Positions 1 to 11,629 of a stretch of DNA of 64,000 nt are shown piece after piece. The translations under genes were made by a program, and so were the position numbers. Positions within the stretch are counted from its first letter, which is position 1; each line of letters opens with the position of its first letter. This stretch comes from Chenopodium formosanum (lineage: Eukaryota; Streptophyta; Magnoliopsida; Caryophyllales; Amaranthaceae): NCBI GenBank assembly GCA_024500155.1, contig CM044877.1, positions 29,573,001 through 29,637,000 on the forward strand, in the 5' to 3' direction. The notes under the pieces are model-generated. The model worked only from the letters and a program-made list of their open reading frames with translations, had not been told where the DNA came from and did not search any database.

Positions 1-294
1 AAATTTTTAGGAAACAGTTACGGGCGTAGCGGTTTTCAAGCGGGATGGCATTCTCTAGATTGCAGGAGGTCATCAAAACAAATCGGTTACTTTCAGAGAC
101 GTCTGCTCGACGGTGCAAGATACGCGTTTCTTAAATCTTTTATTTGTTTAACTAATGTTAGTTTTGCAGGTATCGGCGTTACAAGATTGATTTAGGATCG
201 CAGAACGTTCTGAATCATTCTCCGTCCCTATCGCTACTTTGACTTTTGTTTTCGAAACTTGCGTTTCTCCAAACTTAGTCAAAGTGGGGGCTTT
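1..294 (+). other. 3' internal end of Tat-like element TatX, with polypurine tract
   Basis: This is the last part of the interior of an element that begins left of the window. It matches, by eye, the sequence just before the 3' LTRs of Tat1 (47050-47198) and Tat2 (54970-55109). The shared parts are a TGCAGGTAT block, a GATCGCAGAACGT block and the purine tract AAAGTGGGGG at 281-290. The purine tract primes plus-strand DNA synthesis in this family and shows that the LTR at 295 is a 3' LTR. No coding sequence is evident. Confidence 0.8.
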
Positions 295-869
295 TGTAGA
301 CACCCATTTGTGTCTCCCCAAAACCAAACCCGGTGATGAGTACCTTTCACGTCGAATCATAATCGAATGAAACGAAAGTGTGGAAAGGTCTAGTGTTGCG
401 GAAAGTTTTATTTTTTTTTTCTTTTCTCCCTGTTTTGGAAAACTTTATTTTAAGAAAATAGATAATCCAGTTTGGTTGGTCCATGATATGGGTCCAATAG
501 TGGTGTAGTTGGATGGGGCTTGCAAAGACCTTTCCAACGATATGTTATAAGCCCAATTCCGATGAATATTGAGGAAGTTATGGTCAATTTACTAAATTGG
601 GCCCGATTTGAGCTTTATGTACGACCCAATGATCTAGGGGAGGGCCTAATGTGATTTATCATTCCTAATGCAATTAGGAATGGTTTTAGTCTTCTAGAAT
701 CTTCTAGATGGTTCTTTTCATTCATAATTCAATTAGCATTGATAAGTTGACTTCGTTGCCTTTTCATAGTTTTAATCAAGATCAAATAGCATTTTTCGAA
801 GGAATTATATTATTTTATCTTCCAGTACGGTAAATTTATCAGATTTTCGAAAAGGTGTTGAAATCCAGT

Positions 870-987
870 TTGGCGTCCAACCCCAGGCCTTGGCGCCTTG
901 AACCAGGCTTGGCGCCAGACGCAAGCCATTGGTGCCTAGCGCTAGCCACTAGTGCCTGGCGCCAGCTAGCCAGGGTTGGCGCCAATC
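870..987 (+). promoter_or_regulatory. Cluster of GGCGCC palindromes upstream of TatX TATA box
   Basis: Within about 120 bp the palindrome GGCGCC or a one-base variant occurs at least six times, usually as TTGGCGCC or GGCGCCA. The cluster ends about 60 bp before TATAAATA at 1046. Surrounding sequence is AT-rich, so the cluster stands out. Role is inferred: a binding-site array in the U3 promoter. Confidence 0.6.
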
Positions 988-1045
988 ACGTTTTGCGATC
1001 TTCAGACTCTGTTTTGTTAAATTATCTTTTTTGGCTGATTTTCTC

Positions 1046-1053
1046 TATAAATA
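1046..1053 (+). promoter_or_regulatory. TATA box of TatX LTR
   Basis: TATAAATA lies 750 bp into the LTR, in the same place relative to conserved U5 blocks as the TATA boxes of Tat1 (28614) and Tat2 (49833). Confidence 0.65.
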
Positions 1054-2291
1054 TCGTATCAAAAACTCCGTTTTGATTCACGAATTCTCATCAACAATTA
1101 GTTTTAATTAGCTTTCATCAACAATCATTAATTCTCTAACATTCTTTCTTTTTTGCTTTTTCATACAAAATTTCGCATTCACAAGATCAAGAAACACCTA
1201 GCCATATTCGAAGTTACCTTCGCCCTAGACGTGAAAAGTTTAATTTCTGAGGGTTTGGTCCCAAATCTCTCTTTCAATTATTTAATTTCATTGTTTTGTT
1301 TATTATTTTCCTTGAAGTTACTAACGTGTGTATTTTTTTATTAGAAAGAGGTACGAAGCATTAAAGTAAGTACTTTAATTGATTAATTTATTTATGATGT
1401 AGATATCGTGTTTATATTGTTATTATGATATTCCTAGTATCATGTCTAGGGTATTTTTAATATTAAAAATGATTGCTATGATGCCTTTTATTCTCTTCCT
1501 AATATTTATTCATGTTAGTATCATGTTAGGGCTAAAGATTTGATTTTTATCGCTTAGTGACATGCTAGGGATTGTTATTAATCTTGTTAGTATCATGCCT
1601 AGGATCTTGCTACTTTTATTATGCTTTAATATTAACATGAACATGATTATGATTATAATTGTTATAATTTATGATGATTGTGAATATTATTGTTATTATT
1701 ATTTTGATGATGATTATTTTATTTATAATTATTATTCATGATGTTGATTATTTATTATGTTGTTTGATTATATTTATTGTTATTTCTTGATCACGCCTTT
1801 TTAAGCATGTTAAAGGGAATAGGTTCTTGTAATCACGCTTAATAAGATAATTAATAATCTTGTTAGGTTAATTATGATTATAATTCAAGTGATCGCCAAT
1901 AATAGTTTATGTGTGCATTAATATTTAACCAACATAGATTAAACAGGTTTAGGGTTAATCCTATTGATTGCATGTTAATAAGAAAGCGCACATGAATACG
2001 ATCAGAATAAAGTAGAGGCCTATTATTAGGGCAGATTCAATCTCTTTTAGGTTGGATTTGTACCTTCATCCCCGAACCCTTATTTGGTTCATGACCTTAT
2101 GGAGTTGACGATCTCTTGGATCGTTAAGGGGTGTAACCTTCACCTCGTGAATGGTTTACAAGTTCCTTAAAAACTTGTTGGCGACTCTTTTGCTCTATCT
2201 TCTTCCCTTTTGGACGCCACCGTACTTTAGTGTATGATCACAGTGGAGTTCAAGCTAGTGGGATTTTAAAGGCTTGAAATTATTCCCTACA

Positions 2292-3559
2292 TCTACCTTA
2301 GTGTTCATTATCATCACCAAGACGAGCGCACGAGGATGAGCTAGGACGAACAAGAGGGAACTCCCCAACTGCCAGGTGCGGGCGCGCACGAGGGTGGTGC
2401 GGCCGCGCACCTAGGTGGCGCGGGCGCGCCAAATGCGGGTGCGGGCGCGCCTGCCAGGGCCCCTGTTCCGTACCCATTTTCTCGCGGCCGCAAATCTTTC
2501 TAGTTGCGAACGCACATTCTGGGGTTTCTTTTGGACGATCTAACTAACTTTTCTCTTGTTAGTTTTACTATATATAGTTTTTCCTTCTTTTTTTAGAGAG
2601 AGAATGATTAGAATAGAATGGAGAATTAGATTTAGATAAATTAGAGAGATTTTTAGAGAGAGAAACTCTAGGATTTAGTGAGAGAATTTCATGGTGGATT
2701 GTTGATGATTGAAGATTTCTCCATTTCCTTTGATCTTTGATCAAGTTTGTAAGGATTCCTTTTCTTTAGTTCAATCTTTAGTTTGATCTTTAGTTGGATT
2801 TCAGTTGTTTTGTTGAATATTTAAGTTTGATTGAAGTTTGATTGATTTGTGATTTGATTTTAGTTTGTTTAATTTGATCATGAGGAATTCGTTGTTTAGC
2901 TTTGTTTTGATCTTAATTTCTATGGATTGTGAGTAGTTTGATTGCTAGGGTAATGGTGAAGCATATATGAGTAATGGATTGTTGTTAATTTGGGGAAATT
3001 GATGGAGTTGATGATGTGATTAAATTGGTTAATTGATTATGTACATGTGTGTGTTTGATTTAGGCTTGATCACCATAGTTATTCACACTAGATTGCATTG
3101 TAGGTTCACATTGATACGGACCATTGATTTGTGGCTTGCATTTAACGATTAAGGTGTCTTGTGACGTTCCTAGCTAGAGTTTATCGTAGTTGACGCTAGT
3201 TAAACCTCTAGGAAAATAGCTTGATATGCTCTCTTGGTTGCATGATTAGTTTTCCCTCGCATCACTCGACTTAGTCAACTCTTTCCCAATTAGCAGAATC
3301 TGTTACAAGTATATGTGGATCCCAAGCCCTAGTGTTTATTACATTTGTCCCAACCTATCTTGGTTAGTTGTTTAGTATTCACACCCTTACCTCACCTTTT
3401 CGGAATAGCTTGACTTGACAATATAAGATCGCCCTCCATTCCTTAGTGGTTCGACCCTCAACTTACCATTAAACTTGTATAAGGGTGTGTTGAGAGATTA
3501 CAAATTTTGTTTGGCCTAGGGTATGGTTAGTTTCAACGACCTAGTCCGACCCCTTGTCA
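2292..3559 (+). repeat. Degraded Athila-type LTR (LTR-C)
   Basis: This stretch resembles the AthB LTR in order and content, with much divergence. It has a GC-rich array of GCGGGCGCGC-like words (2376-2500), a TATATATA box near 2569, and AGAGAGAGAA downstream. A GGATCCCAAGCCCTAGTGTTTA-like block lies near 3320, TTCGACCCTCAACTTACC near 3450, and the end is CCTTGTCA at 3559. No primer site follows and no target duplication was found, so it is a solo or truncated LTR. It joins directly to mid-gag of TatH, so the 5' part of TatH has been lost here. The left limit is set only by the end of the TatX LTR. Confidence 0.6.
2569..2576 (+). promoter_or_regulatory. TATA box of LTR-C
   Basis: TATATATA lies about 70 bp after the end of the GC-rich word cluster, the same layout as in AthB. 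Confidence 0.4.
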
Positions 3560-3925
3560 CATGGCTCTTAAGGGATTAGATGTAACACTCTTCCCTACTA
3601 TGTTCCCTCTTTCCTTGGAGCATGCCTGTCAACAATGGTTCCACTCTCTAGAATCCAAACATGTTGCGACCTAGGAGGACGTTACTGAAAGCTTTATGAA
3701 CCGTTACAAGTATAACATCCAAGCCAAGACTTCTTAACGTGAACTCTCCATTCTCAAACAGAAGGAGAATGAAGGCTTCACTACTTATCTAAGCAGGTGG
3801 AGAGAAACAACTGCACTCTTGGTGGATACTCCCACGGAGAAAGAGATGGTTCGCCTGTTTATTGCAAATTTGACTCATAAAAACAAGCAACACTTGAAGT
3901 TTCTGCCTTTGAATACCTTCGAAGC
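3560..3925 (+). pseudogene. TatH gag, first remaining part
   Basis: In frame from 3561 this matches the Tat1 capsid region (31165-31540) almost codon for codon, including the QQW, SLESKHVAT, ESFMNRYK and ENEGF stretches of the retrotransposon gag domain. It contains in-frame stops (for example in VAT*EDV and KTS*REL). The N-terminal half of gag, the leader and the 5' LTR are missing: sequence to the left is LTR-C. The fragment ends where TatR inserted. It continues at 14720 after the duplicated target. Confidence 0.85.
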
Positions 3926-4418
3926 TGTTTTGGGGGTTTTTATCCCTCGGGAGAGTTACGTCACAAAGATTGGTCCGACTAAGCTTTACCTGCAAAAACA
4001 ACGGAGACTCCGGGTGGTGGAGCTCCGCCTCGAAAGATCAAGTTAGTAACTTGAAAGGGAATAAAGAGTACGGAAATTTAGGTGGGGATCTGCTTGGATT
4101 CCAAGCTCAGGTGTTTCTCTGATGAGAGAGAAAGTAGGTGTAATAAATGATTGAAAGTGTCCCCAAAATGAGGAAACATCTCCCTATTTATAAGGTCATT
4201 GGTAGGAGTACCCCTATCTAGGTTACTTGACCTAGATTTTAATGGGTTGCGACGAATTACGGCGCTTCTTGGGATTTGGGTCATTGAAGGCTGCCATTTC
4301 AGAAGCTATCTTAAAAGGCCACTTGTTAGGAGGCTATTAGGCCACTTGGGCCAGCCTGAACTTGACATGTGGCTTTCTCTAATTGGTCAACATGTCTAGG
4401 GTATTTTTACCCTAAACA
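3926..4418 (-). repeat. 3' LTR of TatR
   Basis: 493 bp, near-identical by eye to 14225-14714. On the minus strand it starts TGTTTAGGG and ends CCCAAAACA. A minus-strand TATAAATA lies at 4192-4185. The purine tract on the minus strand (AGGGGCAAA) ends directly before the LTR, at 4419-4427. Confidence 0.88.
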
Positions 4419-4809
4419 TTTGCCCCTCACAGGGGTCACGTGAATGTCACCTGTCCACCTATCAAAGGTGAACAGTAACGGATAGTAAAATTTAAATTTC
4501 AAACGGGGATGCCCCCGTTTTCACCTTCTATAAATAGAAGTTTACCCCCTCTCCTTTTTTCTCACTTCATTTTCATTTGACTTTCTAGAGAGAGATAAAG
4601 AGATGTTTAGAGAGAGATTCTCATCTTCCGTCTGCATCAAAGTTTTCCGGATTTCCGTGTGCTAACCTTGCAACACCCGGTCACCGTCTGTAACGGTTTT
4701 TAGATTTTCCACAATTAAACGCAAGGTAATCGCCTGTACCATTTTTAGCTTTTCATTTCCAACTTGTATAAATTTTTTTTCCGTCGGTATACATAGTCTT
4801 AGAAATAAA
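4419..4809. other. TatR non-coding end region with short inverted repeats
   Basis: No coding sequence. It holds the purine tract at its left edge and several short inverted repeats: CCCCT/AGGGG near 4424, CACCT/AGGTG near 4450-4470, and AAACGGGG/CCCCGTTT with a short loop near 4501-4522. On the plus strand it is the likely promoter and 5' leader side of the antisense gene that starts at 4810. A TCTATAAATAGAAG segment near 4529 could be its TATA box. Confidence 0.45.
4529..4537 (+). promoter_or_regulatory. Possible TATA box of the TatR antisense gene
   Basis: CTATAAATAG on the plus strand, about 280 bp upstream of the ATG at 4810 and followed by a pyrimidine-rich stretch. It faces away from gag-pol and could drive the gene in 4810-7470. 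Confidence 0.4.
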
Positions 4810-7470
4810 ATGAGTTCTGAATCCACACACTCGGCACTGCCTAGGACACTCAGCCGGTTTCTCGGAATGGCTAAGTCTAGAACAGGGGGTGCCTTTTTTG
4901 GACTGTCGGAATTGCTGTGCTCATCTCCGAATTCCTCCCTCTCTATGTCTGTGTAGGACACATTGTCCAGAGTCAAACAAATGGCCAGAAATTCTAAGAG
5001 CCGGCGCACCATGGAAGTGCCTGCCGACGAGGTTGTTCCAGATGGGGAACATGAGGACTTGGAGGAGAGTGACAATTCTAATGAAGAGGCTCCCACTTCT
5101 CCTGGGAGCTCAAACGTACGCCAAGTAGACTGTGAAGAGGCCACCTTCTCTTCTAGATCTGGGGAAGGATAAGGCGGTACTAAGGTCGCTGAAAGATCGG
5201 GAGCTGAGGCTTCTTGCTCCGATCAAGATAATTTCGCGGCTGACTATCAACAGCTGGCGAAAGTTGCTGACAACCCTGACCCGAAGAAAATTAGGATGCT
5301 TCTGGGGGACATAGCCCTGCTTAGGGGTATGATTAGCAACTCACCCCAAACTCGTGGGTGAACATCTTTTCTGCCTTCGTTCATATGCATTACTTGAGCA
5401 AGGCCCCAGGCGGTCACGGGGCATGGTACACTCTTTCCACCTTGCCCCAGCATTTGATGAGTTTGGACAAGGTGTCCAAGTGGTCCGGGTGGAAGGAAAA
5501 GTTTTACTTAATCTCCTCACCTACCCTGTGACACAACCGGACCCTGCACCGGTATAATCAAGAACCGATTCTTCTTGCCAGGAAATGCCCTCTTCCGGCG
5601 CTCTCTACTAGGGCCTGGGAGCAAATAATGGAGCCGGGTTTCTTTGAAACCACTACCGAGCCCTTGAGGGATGGGACTCACATCATTGTTCAAAAAAACT
5701 TGATCCCCCACCCGGACTACTTCAAGGATGAATGCTTTTTGTCCGCCTGTGGGTTAAGCCTCATGTTTCCCAAGGGTAGATCCACTAACATCTGGCTTTT
5801 CTGTAGTTTTTATTTTATACTTCAAACTTTTTATGATTTTCTAACTTTTATTTTCTCCTTGCAACCGACGCCTTGAATATGGTTGACACAACCAAGACCC
5901 CCGCTATGTCAGCAGCGCTACTGCGCAAGGAAAGCACGCTCTCGAAGAGAACAGCCATTGAGGCCAAGGAGGCCAAGAAAGGCAGGGTAAGACCGCCTGA
6001 CTTAAGTTTTTTCTTTATATTTCTTGCAAAGGATTTTGCAGGCTGGTAACATTTAGTTCTTAATTCGCAAGATGCCACTAAACGTGTTCCACGGTTTATC
6101 TCCATGCTTTTCAAAACGTAAGGGGAGGAGCCGGAAAAAACTCCGGCTGCCAAGACCGCCAGGAGGAACCCCTACCAGTGAACTTCTAGTGCCAACCCGG
6201 ATCGTCCTACGACTGGAGGTAAATCTCCTCCTGCCATGAAAATTCTGAGCGAAAGCTTATAATGCTCGCAGAAGAATGCGCCGGATGCCTCTACGACATC
6301 AAAGGGTGGCCAACCACCTAATGTTGCAGCCGGTGCGGCAACAATTGGGGAGGAGGAGACTCCTAAGCCTTATCCGGAGACCCTAGTTAAGAACAAGATT
6401 GAAATACCTTGGCCACTTGACTACATGAGAGTCAAGACTAAGGTAGACCCCTCAAGGGGTTCAGTCAGCAATCGACAACGAATGAATGCCAACTATGTTG
6501 CATCCTTCTCACCAAGTACTTCTTTTGGTGCAGATCTTACATCCGACGAGCCAGATCTTGTTTGGTTTGCCAAACGGATGGTGAGGACCCTCACCCGGTC
6601 GGAGAAAAATTCCATACCTGATCTGTAGGTGGTGGACTTCGACCGGATAATGGGCTAACTGGCTGAGGTAAAAGAATCATCAACTTAACTCTGATATTTT
6701 TTCTTCTTTTTTTTACCAAGTATTTCATAATTCGGCTGCCCTTTTTTCAGGTAATGCTGAGGGTGGATGGGCTCTGGGACCCCTTCAATCGGAAGCAAGA
6801 AGAGGTAAATGATGCCAAACGGAGGGCCCTTGAAAACCTCAACTCTACTGAATATGCTAATTATATGTGTGATTTAGAGATTAAAGTAGTAGAGTTGAAA
6901 CAGGAGGAGCTAATCCGGAGCTTGACGACTTCAAACGATGAAGCTAATAGCCGGGCTAATGACCTTGATAAAAAACTAAAAGATGCTAAGGCTCAACTAA
7001 AGGCATTAGAAGACAATGACAACAAGAACATAAAGCTTCGGCCAGACGTCGCCTGACTGGGGGTAGAGATCGTCAACATGCGGAACCAGCATGGAGATGA
7101 AATCGCCAAGGAGCAGACCCGGCTGATGGAGGAAAACGAGTGGGACAATGCAACCTGCCTGAAAATAGCCTGGGGGCTCCTCTATCCGGATGTGAACTTT
7201 GATGTCTACAAGCTTAGGTATGATTATGCCACTACGGTGTATGATGCCTAAGTGTTGGGAGAGGCAGCTCCGCCTCGATTAAAGGAATCGGCTGCAGGGC
7301 TAGGATATGATGTCTCAAATAATGAGGAGGTGTCGGCGGAGGACAAACAAAATGAAGGCAGCCAGCCTCAGGTGGCTGATAACCAATCAGAAGCCCTCCC
7401 AAGTGGTTAGAACCAACCGGATCAGCAGCTTCCACCTCAGCCTTAGGCAAGCCTCCCCAAATTAAGCTGT
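4810..7470 (+). pseudogene. Antisense gene of TatR, gypsy-type transposon-domain-like protein with coiled coil
   Basis: This multi-exon gene runs opposite to TatR gag-pol. The first part starts ATG at 4810 with one stop at about 4954 and an acidic Ser/Glu-rich stretch. After a frameshift near 5340 comes a globular block with WVNIFSAF, GGHGAWYTLS and WSGWKEKFYLIS (5350-5530). That block resembles the plant domain called putative gypsy-type transposon (Pfam Transposase_28). Donor-like AAGG/GTAG follows near 5773, another donor near 5988, and a TTTTTTCAG acceptor near 6750. The last exon (6754-7056, then continuing with stops) is a Glu/Lys/Leu-rich coiled coil. At least five stops or shifts show it is dead. 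It is not homologous, as far as I can see, to the antisense genes of Tat1. Product role is unknown. Confidence 0.55.
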
Positions 7471-8571
7471 AGTATGCCAAGTATCTTTCTTTTTCGGCTT
7501 GTAAGCCGAGTATGTTGTATCTTTACCAACTCTGGAGTTGGGTAAACAATTATTTCCTTGCTTTCTTACCGGATGTATGTCCGGTTAACAATTATAATGG
7601 CCTTAGTGCCATTTTAAATTTTATATGAAGAATTCTGACTCAGTCGGTTGTTTATACATGTTTGTGTTTGAATTTTTTGAATTTTGCGTATATGCTGCAA
7701 TTCTTCAATATTTTGCCTAACTTAAAAAAGCATGAGCAATTTGCAATCCAGCTAACCTTGCCTCTGGACGGCTGTGTGGTTAGTTTCATTTCAAATTGAT
7801 TGATTAGCTTGAAAACACTTGATACTTGGAGAAGTATAAGGTGTTTTAAGGCCAATAAATCACAATGGTGATTACCCCAAACCAAGTGCACAGCCAGGCA
7901 TTAGAACGGGTGCTTTGAGCCTCTTACCCAGGCGATAATATTCCGTCTAGGATTATTACATAGCCATTACACAAACTCTTTTACCCCAATTGGGAGAGAG
8001 AGTGCATTTTTAGAATGAATAATCTAAGTAAGAACTTCAGCCGGTAACCGGCTGATGCCTCAGGGCATCCAGTATTCGGATACTTAATCGTTCTTGTAGA
8101 TTATTCTAGATAGAAGGCTATGAGTTGACCAATTTGGTCGTTCAATCTTTGCCGTATGCATAGGAACGTAGGGCTGACAAAGAGTCTGCTCTCTGCGACG
8201 ATTGCACCCGGAGGGGTGTCGCGGGACGCCATTGTCCATGTTGGGACATGCAATTCTGTAAATTAAGCAACCATCCGGCCATTGGCCTTTGGTCTTGTTT
8301 GAGACCGGTTGTGTAGCTACTAAGCATTTTTGTGCCTTGTTTTTCAGTCTGGCCATTAGCCGCGTGTTATTTTAACATTGAATTTACACTAAGTATTAAA
8401 CTTAGTTGGTTAAGCAAATGTTCCGTCTAAGTATTACCCAGGCGGATAAGTTATTATAAAGATAACAAAATAATTTTGAAAACAAAGCCTGATTTCTCAT
8501 TAATAGACTCTTTGTTTACAAAAAATTTACCATTCTCAGTAGTACTTTTTTAAGTTATCTACGTTCCAAGA
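7471..8571. other. TatR spacer between the convergent ends of pol and antisense gene
   Basis: No credible reading frame. The left part looks like a 3' untranslated region of the antisense gene, T-rich with ACTCTGGAGTTGGGT. The right part leads to the integrase stop. A perfect 17-bp dyad CAGCCGGTAACCGGCTG lies at 8038-8054. Confidence 0.5.
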
Positions 8572-10240
8572 TCAAGGTAGGCGTCTTCCGTCTGGGGTTT
8601 CCAGACGATAGGTGCCATTCTTAACTTCTTCATAGATCTGGTAGGGGCCTTCCCAATTGGGGTTAAGATTTCCAAGCTCATTGGCCTTACCAGTTGCCTC
8701 CATTATTCGTAACACAAAGTCGCCAACTTTCAAAGGGCGCTTGCGTAGTTTCTTGTTGTACGCTCTCGTCATTCTCAGACCGTATATCTTATGGCGTAGG
8801 GCAGCGTTGCCCCTGCGTTCCGGGAGAGAATCCAATGCAAGCATTGCCCCTGGTCTCCCAATTTGCCTCTTCATCATAAATCATGACTCTAAGGGTCGGC
8901 TCGTAATGTTCAATGGGCAAGACGGATTCAACACCATACACCATGAGAAATGGGGTTTCACTGGTTGCCCTTTTGGCAGTTTTCCGGATGGCCCATGGGA
9001 CATGAATCAGCTCTTTTGCCAATAAGCCACCGGCTCTTTCAATTTTTTTTATGCCCTCTGAGATAAGCTTGTTGAAGGCTTCAACTTGGCTGTTTGCTTG
9101 GGGTCGGCTAACTGATGCAAAATAATGTGAGATTCCCTGATCTCCCAACCAAGTCTTAAGGTGAGGCGTTTCAAATTGAGGGCCATTATTCAACACCATA
9201 GACATAGGTACCCCAAACCGGGTGATGATGTTCTTCCAAATGAAAGAGATGACATCCTTTGTCTTGATGTTCTTGACCGGCTCAGCCTCTACCCATTTAG
9301 TGAAGTAATCCACAACCACCAAAATATAATGCTTTCCGCCTTGTGCAGGCGTATAAGGACCCAAGATATCCATGCCCCACTTAGCAAATGGGACTGGGCT
9401 GTGGATTGCCATCAAATTAGTAGCTGAGCGGTGGATAAGCTTGCCAAACCTCTGGCATTTGTCACACCTCTTCACCAACTCTTTACCATCTGTTTCAAGA
9501 GTAGGCCAAATAAAATGCCGCCTGGCTCTGACGGCTAGGGATTTGCCGCCTATATGAGAGGCGCTGTATCCCGCATGCAATTCCTCGAGAACATCTTTAC
9601 TCTTCTCTAGGGTAACACACTTCAATAGAGGGTTAAGGAAACCTGCCTCGAAAAGTTCTCCATTTCTCATCTCGAAGTTTGTTACTCGCTTCTTCATGAC
9701 AGCTGCCTCATGTGGTAATTCAGGAAGCATGTCGTCTGTTAAATATGCCCAGATGCCATCCATGTAGGTAGAGCTTTGGTCTAGGATTCCAATGGGCTCT
9801 TCATTTATACTTCTTTTTTCCAAAACTTCCAACAACACTAACCGAGGCGTATCACAACTGGCGAAAGATGCCAATTTGGAGAATGCATCCGCCTGGTTGT
9901 TATCTGACCTGGGCACTTGACTCAGACGGAATTGTTCAAGTGCCCCGGCCTCTTCTTTGACTGACTGAAGATACTTGATCATAGCCGAATGAGTTGCCTC
10001 ATATTTTCCCTTATACTGACTTACGACCAACTGTGAATCAGAGTAGGCGTCAATTTTTGTTGCCCCTACTGCCTTACACATGCGGATTTTGGCTAGCAGA
10101 GCTTCGTATTACGCCTCATTACTCAAGGCTTTGAACTTAAACCGCAGTGCATATTAAAATATGTCTCCTTCAGGGGAATCGTATATAATTCCTGCACCGC
10201 AGCCGCTCTTCGTCGAGCTCCCGTCTACATACACTTTACA
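8572..10240 (-). pseudogene. TatR second RNase H and integrase
   Basis: The archaeal-type second RNase H starts near 10240 with KVYVDGSS. It retains the first Asp, but a stop sits at the AEYEA-type Glu region, and the SDSQLV and NNQADAFSKLA motifs follow. The integrase has its zinc pattern (HAGYSASHIGG, then CDKCQRFG), the first catalytic Asp in MDILGPY and a Glu in QANSQVEAFNK. The second catalytic Asp has become Asn (VLNNGPQF), which would abolish strand transfer. The C-terminal part near 8877-8572 has RPLKVGDFVLR and NWEGPYQI, the chromodomain-free tail typical of Tat integrases. A long open stretch spans 10081-8789, then a frame change leads into 8877-8572. Confidence 0.85.
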
Positions 10241-11629
10241 AACCTGATCAATGTTTAACGGTGGTACCGGTCGTGTCATTTCAACAATGAAGTCGGGAAC
10301 CGCCTGACCTTTCACTGCCTTTCTGGGTTCAAAAGTGATTTCAAGACTTTACATTACAATAGCCCATTTTAACATTCTGTCGAATGACTCCAAGGTAGAC
10401 ATTGGCCGCTTGAGGGGCTAATAGGTGTAAGTTACAACCAGATATGCTACAAAGTATGGCTTCAATTTCTTGAATGCCATATAAAGAGCAAGGCCAAATT
10501 TTTCAACCATAGGGTACCGGAGTTCAGCATTTTTTAGCACATGGCTAATGAAATAGACCGTGAGCTGGATGTTGTCTATCTCAGCAAGGAGAACAGCACT
10601 GAGAGCATGATCTGAGACGGCTAGGTACATGTATATCGTCTCTTTGGGCAGAGGGCTATCAAGCCTTGGCAAAGAGTGCAAGTGTTCTTTCAGCTTTTGA
10701 AAGGCCGCCTTAGCGTCATCCCCCTATTCAAATCTGGTCTTCTTCTTGATTGCTTGGAAGAAGTAAAGGCATTTGTCACCCGACCGGCTAAGGAACCTCC
10801 CCAGTGCCGCCAGGCAACCGGTTAGTCTCTGTACTTCCTTAACAGTGTGGGGTGACTTCATGTCAATTACCGCTTGTACCTTCTCAAGGTTAGCCTCTAT
10901 CCCCCTGATCAATCAGGAATCCTAGAAACTTCCTAAACTCAGCACCAAAGACGCATTTCTTAGGATTTAACATAACCTTATGCCGCCTGAGTGTGGTGAA
11001 GGTTTCTGGGAGATCAGCAAGGTGATCCGCCTGCTGCTTGGGTTTTATTATCATGTCATCAATGTACGCCTCCACATTCCTCCCAATTTGATTAATGAAG
11101 ACCGTATTAATCAACCGTTGGAATGTACCCGGCGCATTTTTCAAGACAAAGGGCATCCTAGTGTAACAGAATAACCCTTGATATGTGACGACAACTGTCT
11201 TCTCTTGATCTTTTTTCCACAGGGGTTTCTGATGGAAGTCAGAGTGGGCATCCATAAAACTCATCAAGGCATCCCCGGCTGTAGAATCGACCAACTGTTG
11301 ATCTTTGGAAGCGGGTAACTGTCCTTAGGACATGCCTTGTTGAGATCTGTGTAATCAACACACATACGCCAAGCACCATTTGGCTTCTTTACAAGCACAA
11401 CATTCGCCACCTAGTCGGGGAAATTGCATGGTCGTATGAACCTAGCATCCAGCAACTTTTTTACTTCAGCAGCTGCCACCTGACTTCTTTTCTCGCCGTG
11501 GTTTCTTTTCTTATGCCGGATGAGCTTCTTTTTTGGATCCAAAGCGAGTTTGCGGACATCAAGATCTGGGCTGATGCCTGGCATCTCTTCCAATTCAAAG
11601 GCAAAAATGTCTTTGAATTCTTTCAACAA
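10241..11629 (-). pseudogene. TatR reverse transcriptase and first RNase H
   Basis: The segments in order are MLKEFKDIFAF (11629), a stop at 11411-11413 in NFPD*VANVV, ACPKDSYPLPKID, DAHSDFHQ, CYTRMPFVLKNAPGTFQR and the active-site AYIDDMII near 11070. The usual Gly in MPFGLKNA is Val. Then come thumb and connection (VKEVQRLTGCLAALGRFLSRS) and RNase H (YMYLAVSDHALSAVLLAE, ELRYPMVEKFGLAL). Stops lie near 10889, 10722 and 10417. The RT catalytic Asp pair is preserved, but the frame is broken at least four times. Confidence 0.85.

Larger units (their letters stand above)
295..2291 (+). repeat. 3' LTR of TatX (Tat-like)
   Basis: The LTR begins TGTAGACACC right after a purine tract and probably ends CCCTACA at 2291, giving about 2.0 kb, the size of the Tat2 LTRs. 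Its first 65 bp and its R/U5 part match the Tat1 and Tat2 LTRs. The shared R/U5 blocks are the CACGCTTAATAAGATAATT block, the block before GGTGTAACCTTCAC, and a CAAGTT/AACTTG hairpin at 2158-2178. The middle part resembles Tat2 (TTTCCAACGATATGTTATAAGCC-like segment near 530), not Tat1. The right end is less certain than the left because the 3' 100 bp differ from the other LTRs. Between 1400 and 1800 it is AT-rich with TTATTA runs. Confidence 0.75.

Noticed and set aside
8657..9557. Plus-strand frames opposite the TatR integrase
   Set aside because: Shadows of the minus-strand integrase and second RNase H, which show clear domain motifs.
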